DNA of 64,000 bases from Amaranthus tricolor. Lineage: Eukaryota > Streptophyta > Magnoliopsida > Caryophyllales > Amaranthaceae. Under the pieces are notes generated by a model, which was not told where the DNA came from, made no database searches, and saw only the letters and a program-made list of their open reading frames with translations. The position numbers and the translations under genes were made by a program. The DNA is taken from positions 2,459,501 to 2,523,500 of the forward strand of contig NC_080062.1 in NCBI RefSeq assembly GCF_026212465.1, read 5' to 3'. Shown in pieces: positions 27,001-38,000 of this stretch (positions are counted from its first letter, which is position 1; each line of letters opens with the position of its first letter).

Positions 27001-27963
27001 ATGTACAAGTACAACAGTAGTATATATATGGGTGTGTAATGTGTATTGCATTTAGTGGTTTGTGTCTGACATGTTTATGACTTCTTTTCTGGTTCTTTAA
27101 CAGGTACGACACAACTCCTTCGGATTATATTTCTATGATTGTAACAGACTATGGCATGGTGAGATTTCTTATGCAACAAAGCCGATTCTTAACTACTTTT
27201 AAGTTCACTTCATACTAGCTTAGTTCTATACCTAAAACTCACTTGAATCTTATGAGTAATATGATCTTGACATTGTATTATGTGGATTTCCTTTGGATAT
27301 TGATAGAAATAATGATGCAAAAATTATGTCAGATCATTATACAATTTATCGTGGCTAGAATTTCAAATCGTATTTTATTTTGACATAATTGGCAGTGGAT
27401 GTTTCTGTTGCTGCAAGTTCTATTGAAATCTTCTTGATATCTATCTATAGGAAAAAAAACATGCTTTCTAGGGTAATCCTTTTTAAGCTATGGAGTGTAG
27501 ATAATAAAGTGACATGCTCTTGCCGTCATGATGCTCTTTTTTCTCTCTGTATCTAGTTCCTGCGTCCTTCTCATTGCTCTATCCCAGCCAATTGTTTTTA
27601 TCTTCTGCATACCGGTGCTTGTGTTTTGAAGGAAACTGATTCATCGCACTTTACACCAATTTCATTGGTCATAACTTAAGAGTATTGCATATTTTCTTTC
27701 TTGTGAACCTTAAATGTGCTCTTGGAATTCCTTATAGTATAGCTATTCGTATCTTTTTACGTATTCAATCTTCCTTTTTTGGTAGTGTTAAGATTCTTCT
27801 ATTTTGTGTGTAGCAACTATTATAATTGACCTTCTCCGATGTGTATTTATCTAGCATATTGATTTACTAGCTTATGACTATTATAACGTATTTATCGCAG
27901 ATTCCACCAACAAGTGTGCCAGTGATTGTGCGGGAATATCGTAGGGAACATTTGTGGAGCTAG
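21057..27963 (+). CDS. Translation initiation factor eIF2B, delta subunit
   Basis: eIF2B is the cytoplasmic guanine-nucleotide exchange factor that recycles eIF2-GDP; delta belongs to its regulatory subcomplex with alpha and beta. Exons: 21057-21582, 24069-24191, 25192-25526, 26051-26795, 26896-26983, 27104-27158 and 27901-27963. All introns are GT-AG and the frame is continuous, giving 644 residues, close to the roughly 640 usual in plants. Residues 1-215 are low-complexity and Ser/Lys-rich; about 215-290 are basic (KAERRALQESQRAAKAA). The conserved eIF2B alpha/beta/delta domain fills the C-terminal half: VGLRYITGDISGGNARC, LLTYGSSSAVELIF, VDSRPKLEGQ, GAAAILSNGTVYSRVGTA and the terminal VPVIVREYRREHLWS. 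Intron 1 (21583-24068) is 2.5 kb and holds a palindromic MITE. No lesion is seen, and identification is firm. Confidence 0.95.
22785..23040. mobile_element. Palindromic MITE in eIF2B-delta intron 1
   Basis: The two halves are inverted copies: 'aacaactattatat...atcttc.caaaataa' reads from both sides, and the centre is near 22905. It would fold into a long imperfect hairpin. Exact ends and target duplication were not resolved. Confidence 0.6.
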
Positions 27964-28486
27964 ACTTGATAACAGATAATACCGCAACACAATTTTGTAC
28001 AACACAGTGGAAATCGTGTTGCAGAACGAAAGAAACATGGCGATAAAGCCCGAGTCACTATTATCATCACACCATGGTCTTAAATTGTTTGAATAATGTT
28101 TGCTTGTGTCCAATTTTCCCTGTGTTTTGCTTTTTATTTGTTTTGGGGTTTTATTCTGACTCTGTGAAGAGTGCGAATCCTCGCCTCTCCGGGCAGTTAT
28201 ATTGATATGCATTTGTAGCCCATGTTTGTAGTGAATGCAATTTTTCCCCTCCCCATTTTTGCGTGGTTCGAAATGTACTTTCCGGAGTTGTAAGAATCTT
28301 AACGATTTTACAGTAATCTATATATCATCATTTTGTTCGGTTTTCGACTTTCTACATTTCTACAAGCTTGAATTGTCAAAGTTCTTATTTCTTTTGTTGT
28401 CTACGTAAGCATGGAACATATATAGTATAACATGACGCAGGTAATTAGACTGGAAGAGACCGGTGGTTATCTATTCTATACCACAT
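27964..28486. other. 3' flank of eIF2B-delta
   Basis: Probable 3' untranslated region and downstream spacer. No separate gene is seen. The exact poly(A) site cannot be placed from sequence alone. Confidence 0.5.
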
Positions 28487-29015
28487 CATTCAGCGGTCTC
28501 CTGAGACGATGTCTCATGCCTTTGTTCATTAAACCTTAATGCCTACATGTTGTATACTTCATACCAGTGGCGGACCCAGGAATTTCAAATTGGGGGGTCA
28601 AAATTTCGAATATCGGTTGTGGCGACGGAAAGGCGAGGGCGAAACATCGTCGCCAAATGGAAAAGCAAATTAGCGACGAATTAGCGACGGGAATATGGTC
28701 GCAAATCCGTCGCCAATTAATCGCTACAGTAATTTTTTTTTTTTTTAAAAGCTCATTTATTTTTTTCAGATTGGGGGGTCCACTGCCCCCCTTGCCCCTA
28801 GCACCGCCCCTGCTTCATACCTACTTATAATATTTTTAATGCTTACTTATAATATCCTTAATGTCTACTTACATCATTCTTTTTGCCTACTTACTGTATT
28901 TTTTAATGTCTATTTACAATATTTTTAATGTCCACCGAGTAACTTATTCCACATTTTTCTTTATGAGTCAGTCTAATTAGAAATGATCTCTCAAAAAAAC
29001 CGTCTCTCACATGAA
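28487..29015. repeat. Repeat with GAGACGGTCTC-type ends and an internal minisatellite
   Basis: It begins 'cggtctcctgagacgatgtctc' and closes with 'gatctctcaaaaaaaccgtctctcacatg', an inverted pair. Between them a roughly 22-bp unit ('ctacttataatatttttaatg') repeats about five times (28821-28932), with a related partial copy before 28557. A hAT MITE has inserted into this repeat. Confidence 0.55.
28565..28812. mobile_element. hAT-type MITE, 248 bp
   Basis: The left terminus is CAGTGGCGGACCCAGG and the right terminus on the other strand is CAGGGGCGGTGCTAGGGG. A perfect 8-bp target duplication, CTTCATAC, lies at 28557-28564 and 28813-28820. The interior is rich in 'gcgacg' words, including several 'gtcgc' and 'gcgac' steps that give local secondary structure. 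It has no coding capacity. Confidence 0.88.
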
Positions 29016-29238
29016 TTTTTGTGCACATTATTTAAGTTTACGTGCTGATGGTCTCAACTCTCAAGAATCAACATCTTTAAAAAAACCGACAAGTGGACAC
29101 CCACGGATCGTAATATTGGGTATTGCTAAACTTCGCCACCCTTTTCATTTTTTTGCCACCCCTCTCCAAATGAAATTACGAATTTGCCCCTGATTTTTTA
29201 AAAATTACAATTTTACCACTTATTTCAAATTTTTTATT

Positions 29239-29279
<41 letters not shown>

Positions 29280-29334
29280 CAACAATAATAAAATTAAATA
29301 ATAATTATTATTATTCAAAAAAAAAAAAAAAATT

Positions 29335-29426
29335 GAGTCGCCCAAAATTGGGCGACTGAACCATGGTCGAGTCGCCCAGATCTGGGCGACTCGACCATGG
29401 TTCAGTCGCCCAATTTTGGGCGACTC
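29335..29426. repeat. Three-unit palindrome array, left arm
   Basis: Three 20-bp palindromes of the form GTCGCCC-N6-GGGCGAC (centres AAAATT, AGATCT and AATTTT) are separated by 14-bp spacers containing CCATGG. The whole block is itself palindromic about the AGATCT centre. Confidence 0.95.
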
Positions 29427-29507
29427 AATTTTTTTTTTTTTTTCTTTTTTGGAAAATAATAATAATAATAATATTAATACTAATAATAATAATTTATAGA
29501 TTAATGT

Positions 29508-29581
29508 GGTCTATTAGCTCAGTTGGTTAGAGCGTTGTACTATTAACATGAAGGTTACAGGTTCGAGACTTGCACAAGCCA
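29508..29581 (+). tRNA. tRNA-Ile-like sequence, left copy (anticodon triplet ATT)
   Basis: A 74-nt region lines up with plant nuclear tRNA-Ile. It has an intact D arm (GCTC...GAGC), an A-box TAGCTCAGTTGG and a B-box GGTTCGAGACT. The loop CTATTAA puts ATT where tRNA-Ile has AAT. The acceptor stem (GGTCTAT with ACAAGCC) has two mismatches, and the anticodon and T stems are weakened. A T6 tract at 29600-29605 could serve as a Pol III terminator. It is probably a pseudogene for translation, although the promoter boxes survive. Confidence 0.5.
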
Positions 29582-29643
29582 TTATTTAATAATTATTAAT
29601 TTTTTATCATATTTATGATAAAAAATTAATAATTATTAAATAA

Positions 29644-29717
29644 TGGCTTGTTCAGGTCTCGAACCTATGACCTTCACGTTATTAGTACAACGCTCTAACC
29701 AACTGAGCTAATAGACC
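29644..29717 (-). tRNA. tRNA-Ile(AAT)-like sequence, right copy, opposed
   Basis: Inverted partner of the left copy, also 74 nt, with loop CTAATAA and hence the expected AAT anticodon. The D arm, A-box and B-box (GGTTCGAGACC) are kept. The acceptor stem has the same mismatches as the left copy and the T stem has one end mismatch. On its own strand a T6 tract (plus-strand A6 at 29620-29625) follows. The two copies converge across a 62-bp spacer. Use in translation is doubtful; transcription is possible. Confidence 0.5.
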
Positions 29718-29751
29718 ACATTAATCTATAAATTATTATTATTAGTATTAA

Positions 29752-29782
<31 letters not shown>

Positions 29783-29809
29783 TTCCAAAAAGAAAAAAAA
29801 AAAAAATTT

Positions 29810-29935
29810 GAGTCGCCCAAAATTGGGCGACTGGACCATGATTCAGTCGCCCAATTTTGGGCGACTCCACCATGGTCCAGTCGCCCAGATCTGGGCGACT
29901 CCACCATGGTTCAGTCGCCCAATTTTAGGCGACTC
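29810..29935. repeat. Four-unit palindrome array, right arm
   Basis: The same GTCGCCC-N6-GGGCGAC unit as the left arm, but four copies; the last is altered to TTAGGCGAC. The extra unit shows gain or loss after the arms formed. Confidence 0.95.
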
Positions 29936-29994
29936 AACTTTTTTTTTTTTTTTTTTTGAATAATAATAATTATTATTTAATTTTATTATTGTTG

Positions 29995-30031
<37 letters not shown>

Positions 30032-30243
30032 TTTTATTATTATTATTAATTTTATTTATTATTATTATTTAATTTTATTATTGTTGTTATTATTATTATT
30101 ATTATTATTATAAATAAGAAATTTGTAAGGAGTGGCATTTTTGTAATTTTTTAAACTACAGGGGCAAATACGTAATTTTAGGGGGAGGAGGGTGGCGAAA
30201 AAATGAAAAGGGGTGGCGAACTTTAAGGATTGGGCGTGATATT

Positions 30244-31446
30244 TTGGTAACTTTCTGCCTTATGAGAGATGACGCGGCAATGTCTTATATTTGGGTTTTG
30301 AAGAGGTTAGAGATATGTGCTTATTATTAATCGTTTAAATTATTCATACGTTATTCTTACAAAGTACCCAGATATTTCTTATTTTTCTATATTTTTGTTT
30401 CAATGTTTATATTATTATCTTGAAAAATTTAAAACCATAGGAGTTTTTTATCTTCTCTGTCGATCCATTGGATCCTTGACAAATGGCAACAGCCAAGGTT
30501 CTTGATGGTGACATATACTTGCTGACGTTTTCAGAATTCTCTTGGGTTAAAACGACACTTCCTAGCACAATTTGCCAAAAAATAGAAGTATAAGTGAAGT
30601 GGTGTGCAAAACGCACCCGACTCTACATTTACCTGACCTTGTATAATTGAATTCGATTTGATCCGAGTTCAAAAATCGCTTTATAATGATGAAAATAGTC
30701 AATATAAACAAAATTCAATTTTCAGCAGAATCTGAAATATTCAATTTAAAATTAAATCGTTAAGTATATTTTGAATGACCACCTCCAAATAATAATCAAT
30801 TATGATGCATATTATTGAAAGCGTCACTTTTCAGCATGATAGGTACTGTGGGGCCAATACTAACAAGATAGAAAATTATGTGTGATTCTAGTTGGCTGGT
30901 TGCTAATTGCTAATTGCTAATTGCTAATTGCTAAATGCTAACAAAAACTCAAAGACAAGGTCACAATTCATAAATTGCCAATACTTGTAAAGAATTATTT
31001 TTAACGTGACCTGATAGGTCCTTCATTATGAAATTGTATCGTGATGAGACACCCACATGTTGTGATGGGCCATCTACATATCGTATATATCGTATTTCAT
31101 GTTAAATCATATTATGCCAAATCATGTCGTGAACAGTGTCATGTTGTGTTTGGTCACCAAAAATGGAGCCTAAACATGAAAATCATGTCATGCGAGACCA
31201 ATTGTGTGTCGTTCCATTGTACCTCATGTCAAATCACGTTGTAAACAGTATCGTGCAGTACTTAGACGGCCCACACAACATTTTCGATCCATGCTCTATG
31301 AAAGTTGATTAATAGTGGTATACTGGTACATTTAGGTTCAAAAGCGAACCATTATAAAACTACCCTTCATTCACATTTTTTTAAGTGCCTACTTAACCAC
31401 CCACAAACCTATACTCAAACCATATTTCTTCCACACAATCACACCC
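30244..31446. other. Intergenic DNA with small repeats
   Basis: A heptamer run built on GCTAATT lies at about 30900-30935 (five to six units). At 31020-31260 the words 'tcatgt.aaatca' and 'gt..tgaacagtgtc' recur in both orientations, as in worn DNA-transposon ends. The last 100 bases are the former promoter of the glycosyltransferase relic. No gene is seen. Confidence 0.5.
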
Positions 31447-32216
31447 ATGGATAACCAACACCATGTCAAAGAAATGCCCAAACAAGAAACTTTCACAAAG
31501 GTAATAGTAATGCCATTTCATGGACAAGGTCACATAAACCAGATTTTTGAATTTGCAAATCACTTAGCTTTCAAAAGCAATGACACCATCCACATCACCA
31601 TCGCCACCACCACCTCTGACACACTTAAACTCAACAAAATCTCATCCAACATGGATGTTTTCACCATCTACGACAACTCCAACGATGATCTTCGACTCAA
31701 TTTTTGGTCCCATATGGAGAAATTCGAGTCGAAAGCTCCACTTCAACTCGTCAACCTACTCTCAACTAGCCCAATTAGGCCAAGTTTACTAGTATATGAT
31801 GCCTATCTACCATGGGCACTAAACATAGCCAAGCAAAATGGGATACTTTCAGCTGCTTTTTTTCCACACTCATGTGCTTATATAGCATCATTTTACCCCA
31901 TTTTTGTGGAGGAATTCAAGGAAAATGTTGATCATCCTCTTATTGTTGCAGCTAACAAGCTAGATGGTAATAGTCTTCCTTTTTCTTTGGTGGGTCCTAC
32001 CCAAGATGAGCTTGTTCATGGACTCTTAACTAGACTTAAAAGTAGTGATGAGTCTAGTAATGGGGATAAGAAATTGCTTCATCCTCTTATTAAAATGGTG
32101 ATATCTTTTCTTACTAATCTTCATCAAGCTGATTGGGTTCTTTTCAATTCTTTTGATCGTCTTGATTATGTGGTTTGTTTTTTAATTTTTGTTGCCTTTT
32201 CATTTTTGATGGCGAA

Positions 32217-32450
32217 AGGAACTAACTCAATCAAAAGTTTAAGTTGATAGTCGTTGAGGCTATAAGGTAAGGTGTATGTCTTATCATTAGCTCTCACACG
32301 AAAGCACTTTGAGCTAAATTTTTATGGATACTTGTAACCTAGAATTGTAACCTAGAATTCTGATACCATGTAAAGAAACTAACTAAATAAACTAAAAATG
32401 CTTAAGCTGATAGAGGCTCAAAATATTTTACATATTTTATTACGGATAAA
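32217..32450. repeat. Dispersed repeat in the UGT intron
   Basis: Two related stretches ('actaactcaatcaaaagttt...gttgatag' and 'aaactaactaaataaactaa...gctgatag') match the repeat at 11661. A short tandem repeat of 'ttgtaacctagaa' lies between them. The class is unknown. Confidence 0.45.
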
Positions 32451-33316
32451 TAACTTATAGGTACGCAAAATATTTCTAATCTAATTAGAACCCTATCAAG
32501 ATGTTTTTAACCTTGATAAATTCAACACTTAATTTCTATGACCGTGGATGATCATAAATCTATCAAGATTTTTTTCATAGTTGAATTACGTTAAATCTTT
32601 ATTATCATTTTCACAGTTTAGCACCAACATTTAAATGAACCGTTGAACCCGAAAGAAGCACACATTAAATACAGAATTACGCTTGTGAGAGATCGATCCT
32701 CGGTGAGACGACCTCAAACAAGGAGCATATATGCTAATGATTACTATATATTAGTTGGACTATTCAGCATACATTGAGCGTCTCACGTGAGATCGTCTCA
32801 CATAAGGATTTGTGTTAAATAGATGATGTATCTTTGATTCTAATGAATTGACACTACTAATTCCAAGGAAATAACTAATCTTGCAGTTCATCAAATGGAT
32901 GGAAAATATATGGAGAGTGAAGACTATTTGACCGTTACTACCATCTCCATACCTCAACAAGCATATCGACAAAGGTTTAACCCTTACAATCCAAGCAATG
33001 AACCTTGCATGACTTGGTTAAATGCCCAACAACCTTCCTCAGTTGTGTACATTGCTTTTGGCACAGTTGCTACTTTAAGTGAACATCAAATAACAGAATT
33101 AGCACAAGCCTTAATGCATTTTCAGTGCAAATTCATGTGGGCAATAAGAGATATAGAGCAAAATAAGCTTCCTAAAGACTTATGAAACATTAGATAAAGG
33201 ATTAGTGTTGCCTTGGTGCCCTCAATTAGATGTGTTAGCACACGAATCAGTCGGGTGTTTTGTGACACATTGTGGATCAAACTTGGCTATTGAGGCGATG
33301 TGTTTTGGTGTTCTGA

Positions 33317-33541
<225 letters not shown>

Positions 33542-33880
33542 AGGTATTTAAGTTTGGGGTGTTGGAGTTAAAGCTAAGGCTAATGAAAAGAATTCAGTTA
33601 CTCGCGAGGAATTTACGCGATGTTTAGAGGAAATTATGGATGGAGAAAGAACAAAGAAGATTAAAAAGAATGTGGAAATGTGGAAAGAATTGGCTCAGCA
33701 GACTGTTTATAGGAGGTAGTTCTGATATGAACACTGATGAAATTATTGATCGACTTGAATCATTTTGATCTTAAGGTTGTAAACTCTTGGGTCATGTTTG
33801 AAAATTAATTAGCTTTGTAATGCCTGAATTTTCAAAAATGTTTCTAGTATTTGGGGCGATTGAATCAAGAGCTCTTAAGA

Positions 33881-34385
33881 TGGAAAAATTAAATAAAATA
33901 AGCTTCTGAGAAAAAAGTTTCTCAAAATAAGCTTTAAAAATTTTTATTTCTAAAATAAACGTCTACGTATCAAGCATAAAGTCGAGTCTTGTTTGCTATT
34001 ACTAATAGCGAACAAAAAAAGTGATAAAAAAGGTCAAAATTGTTTGTTCGTTGTTATTAACAGCAAATAAAAGAAGACAATGTTATAACGATAGAGAAGA
34101 TAAAATAAACAATTATATGTTAATTCACTATAACCAACATCAAACCATCTAACTTATTTTTTTGTCTTTCTAAATATTATGAAAATATTTTTCTTTTGGT
34201 CGCTGTTAATAAGAGTAAACAAAAATTTTAACTTTTACCAACTAATTGTTCACTGTTAGACACAACGAACGAATATATAATCAAATTTGACTTGGAAACA
34301 ATTATTTTGAAAATTAAATTTTTTGAAGCTTATTTTGAAAAAAAAATTCCCCAAAAACTTATTGTTTTCAAATTTTCCTAAAAGA
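33881..34385. mobile_element. Palindromic MITE, about 500 bp
   Basis: The outer parts are inverted copies ('aataagctt...ctcaaaataagctt' at the left, 'gaagcttattttga...aacttatt' at the right). The inner parts mirror each other around 'gctattactaatagcgaac' and 'ggtcgctgttaataagagtaaac'. AAGATGGA occurs just outside both ends but does not register cleanly with the inverted repeat, so the edges are approximate. Confidence 0.55.
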
Positions 34386-34539
34386 TGGACATAGCTAGTC
34401 GACTTATTAAACTAATATTTCCGAGGCTCACATTAACATAGGATATGGTTTTGACAAATAGCGTGAAATAACACGCAAATACGGGACATACAACTAAGTA
34501 AAACAAAAACAAGTCATTTTGCATTATGGGTTTTATCTA

Positions 34540-35025
34540 AGTTCCACAATAACTCCCAACCCAAGTCATTGTGAATGACAACTACAAAGATACATAGTTT
34601 CTTGACCAGCATAACCGGTGAAGTTAGATTTACTCTAAACTCGCATCATCTGCGTCTAAAGCCACCACCAACTTCTTCCCAGAGCTGCATAGAATTTACC
34701 GCAAATCAAACAGAATAAAGAAGGGTGCGAGAGTATATACCCACTGCTAGACTCTACTCATTAGCTTATTATTCTAAAGATAGGTATTGATCTTGTGCTT
34801 CTATCGCAAGCGGCAATTCTTGTTTAGAGCATCGATCCAAGCAAGTAATTCTTCGATTTGCCATACGACTATATAGAGCTTATACTACCTTTAGAGTTTT
34901 ACTACCCTATCACCAGACCTCCAATTCTTGGTCTTGGGGTGCATATAAACAGGCTAAACCACCAAGGCTACAAGGGAGGCCAGAAGACCTAGCTCTTATA
35001 TTGCTGGGATATTACGAAGTGACGG
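34540..35025 (-). other. Likely 3' untranslated region of the DCP5-type gene
   Basis: Sequence downstream of the stop codon at 35026 lacks coding potential and lies before the palindromic MITE. The poly(A) site is not determined. Confidence 0.4.
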
Positions 35026-38000
35026 CTAGATGGCACGGTACACATTGTGCCCTCGCCCGCCCCTTCCACCATAACCATAACCGTAGCCATAGCCGTAACC
35101 ATAGCCATAGCCATTACCCCTTCCGTGATAACCAGGTCGTGAACAACCACCTCGCGAACGGCCACCACCAGGTCCTCTACCGCCTCGAAATCCCCTGTTT
35201 CTCTGGAAATTGCCAAATGTCTGCACAAACATAAAAAGATTCATCTCAGATGTCAATCTAGCAAAGGGGACGCATACAAGATCATTCTGTCCTCGAATCA
35301 CACAAACATGAATCAACGTATTAATCAATACATAAAAGCAAGGTTCAGAGACATTCAGATATGTGCATTTCTAAACATTTACTAATCTATACAATACATA
35401 GAAGAATATCATACAAAATTACATATGGACAAAAAAAATCAGAAAGCAAACATCATTGAACCAGCCTTCGAACAAAGAAGAAACTATACTTTGAGTCGAG
35501 ATGCCAAAAGAGCACTCAAACTGGTGAAAATTTTTAGAAATTATAGCAATGAGCATAGTACATTGGATAGGTACATACTCCTCCAGGCTCCAATTTTCAG
35601 TTGCAAGAAATAGTGACATCCATCTTGACTTACCACATCAAGTCATGTTAAATGTTGACCGGGAATACGTAAACATTCACTTCGGAACAAACTTCTTTCA
35701 GGTATATTAGTATCAAGTAAAATTGGAGCGTAAAGTTAGTTAAGTGTTTGTTCAACCACCTAAGTACTCTTCTTATGAACAAAGCTAATGCTATACAACC
35801 ACTGTTCAGCTATAAAAATTAATGCTCATTTTCAATACCTCAGTATCAAGCCTCATTTGTTCTGAAAACCGAGTCCTTCCATTACGAGATTCACGATCAA
35901 GTGCGTTGCAGGACAAAGTATCAAAGAAATCATCCTTCTTGTAAACAGGCTACATCACAAAAAATATACTCAAGACATAAGAATAATGATTAAGGAAAAA
36001 ACAATATATAAATTAATATCAGAATAATGAAGCAACTTTACCTTTGTATCAACTATTGGCACATCAACATCATCATCTTCATCTTGAAGTTCTAACCCCT
36101 CATCAGCCTTGACTTTATTTTTACCCAGATGTCCCCATACTTCATCTTTCTTGAATTTCTCATTCATTGCCTCAAAATCAAAGTCTTCAGTAAAGTTGGC
36201 TGCAGAATGAGAAAACTGCAAAACAAAGATAAATATCAGACATGCTACAAAGAACATTCAAACACAGAAAAATAATCTGGATTACATCGGTATGATTTGA
36301 AAAAAACAACCTCATTCCCTCTTCTTCGATCACGGCCACCCCGATTGACATTACGACTATGAGAAGGAACTCCATTCATCTAGAACAATGACATTTAGAA
36401 CATAACAAATTAGCTAATAAGCAAACAAGACACGCCCTTTTAAAATATTCTAGATATCTTCTATGCCGGATGTGATAACAATGAAATAGCAAAAAGGTAC
36501 CTGCAAAGTTGATGAGCATCAACTTAAATATCAAGATAACAAGGTACTTGCAAAGTTGATGAGCATCAACTTAAATATCAACACAACAACCAACACATGG
36601 AATGATGGAAGTTTAAAGTACCTTTGAATTTGAAGGTGAGGGAAGCGGCAAAAGTGGTCCCTGAGCTTCATTTGATACTGGAACTGTTGCAGCTGCTGTT
36701 GCTGAAACTACTGATGGAATTGGTGATGACGCCATTGAGGATACCTGAGCTACTTCAACATCCTTCAGCTGCATTTGTGGAGATGATGAGATGGTGGGTC
36801 CAGGTTGTAAAAATTGACCTGGAGTCACCAACGCAGGTGAAGTAGACTTTAAACCAGTAGCAGACAAATTTTCAGATAAGTTGTTGAAGGGCATTGTAGT
36901 AGATGTTGGTCTAGCCTGGTTAGAGACCAAAGGTGGAACGGTACTTTTATCCAATAGATTAGGCAACGCAGGAGACACAAAGGATGAGTTATTATTCTGG
37001 GATATAACTGGTTCAACTTGGGCAGGAACCTTCGAAGCCATAATATTAGTTAAGGAGTCTGCAGCTAGAGCAGAAGACTGAACAGTATGCATATTAGGTT
37101 GCATAGATAGAGAGCTGCTAACAATGGGCTGTAGCAAAGGAGGGGGAAACTCGATGGATTGTGAAAAAGATGTACTGGAAGCAGCATTTGGTATGGTTGA
37201 ATTCTGAACTAGTTGCTGCGATGATGGGGGCTGCATTGAAGGTGGCATTGACAGCCCTTGAGCAGGTCGAAGTAATGACTGCTGCTGTGTCTGTACAGAA
37301 CCAGTGGGGCCATAATATCCTTGCCAATACATAGGTACAGAAAGACCACTGCCATTAGTTGCGGATGGAGTTGAAGGATTCCATGAAGCCAAATTCCCTC
37401 CAGGTTGATACATGGGGACTACCGGTGCTCCAGGCTGCGATATCTGGTTATTAAAATCTGATAAGGGTCCAGCAGCAGTACCAGAAGCAGGGGGCAAACT
37501 AGCAGATGCAGTTGGAGCAGCATACTGCGACTGATTTCAAGGCAGAAATGAATGAAAAATTATTAAGAGAAATAAAAACTTATAATCAAAAAACAGGAGA
37601 CTAGCTTACATCTGATTCACATAAAATTTATTTATTTAAAGATCATCAAGTTCTTCAAATAAAATAAACTAAATCTGCTCTAAACTAAGTCAATTCCTGA
37701 GTCATTGGTTATCCCCTCATAGTCAACATTTACACGTGACAGAATGCAGAGCACTTGACAACTATACAAATTTAAAAAATACTACTCACTCTGTTTCTTT
37801 ATACAAGCCATTCAGGTCTTCAGGGTTACATCATGCATGTTAAAAAGTACTAAACTCTAATTTAAAATGAGATTAAAAGAATAATTACCTTTTTTTGTTA
37901 ATCTCAGTTATTTACTAGTACTAATGTACTGTTACCAAAGAAGAATAAGAATGAGAAGATAAGATCGGCATACTTCTTTCCCAAAAGTATTTACTGATGA

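Larger units (their letters stand above)
29118..30234. mobile_element. 1.1-kb fold-back element carrying opposed tRNA-like genes
   Basis: The whole element is close to one inverted repeat, with its centre near 29612 (ATCATATTTATGAT). From outside inwards each arm has a CGCCACCC-containing end, an (AAT)n/(ATT)n tract, an array of a GTCGCCC palindrome, a second (AAT)n tract and a tRNA-Ile-like sequence. The likely target duplication is 9 bp with one mismatch: CGTAATATT at 29109-29117 and CGTGATATT at 30235-30243. That length and the long inverted ends suggest a MULE-type or similar non-autonomous element. The arms have diverged by small indels, and the right arm has one extra palindrome unit and a duplicated (ATT)n segment. 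It encodes no protein. Confidence 0.85.

Noticed and set aside
29335..29426. CRISPR-like regular repeats
   Set aside because: The units are palindromes with near-identical spacers inside a transposon arm of a plant nuclear genome, not a spacer array.
29695..29907. Minus-strand reading frame in the fold-back element
   Set aside because: It crosses the tRNA-like sequence, (ATT)n and palindrome units and has no domain.
33881..34385. AAGATGGA as a target duplication of the palindromic MITE
   Set aside because: The two copies do not register at equivalent positions of the inverted repeat, so the match may be chance.
35001..35234. Plus-strand His/Asn/Ser-rich frame and a second minus-strand Val/Met/Ala-rich frame
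   Set aside because: They are shadows of the GY/RGG-coding last exon of the DCP5-type gene.
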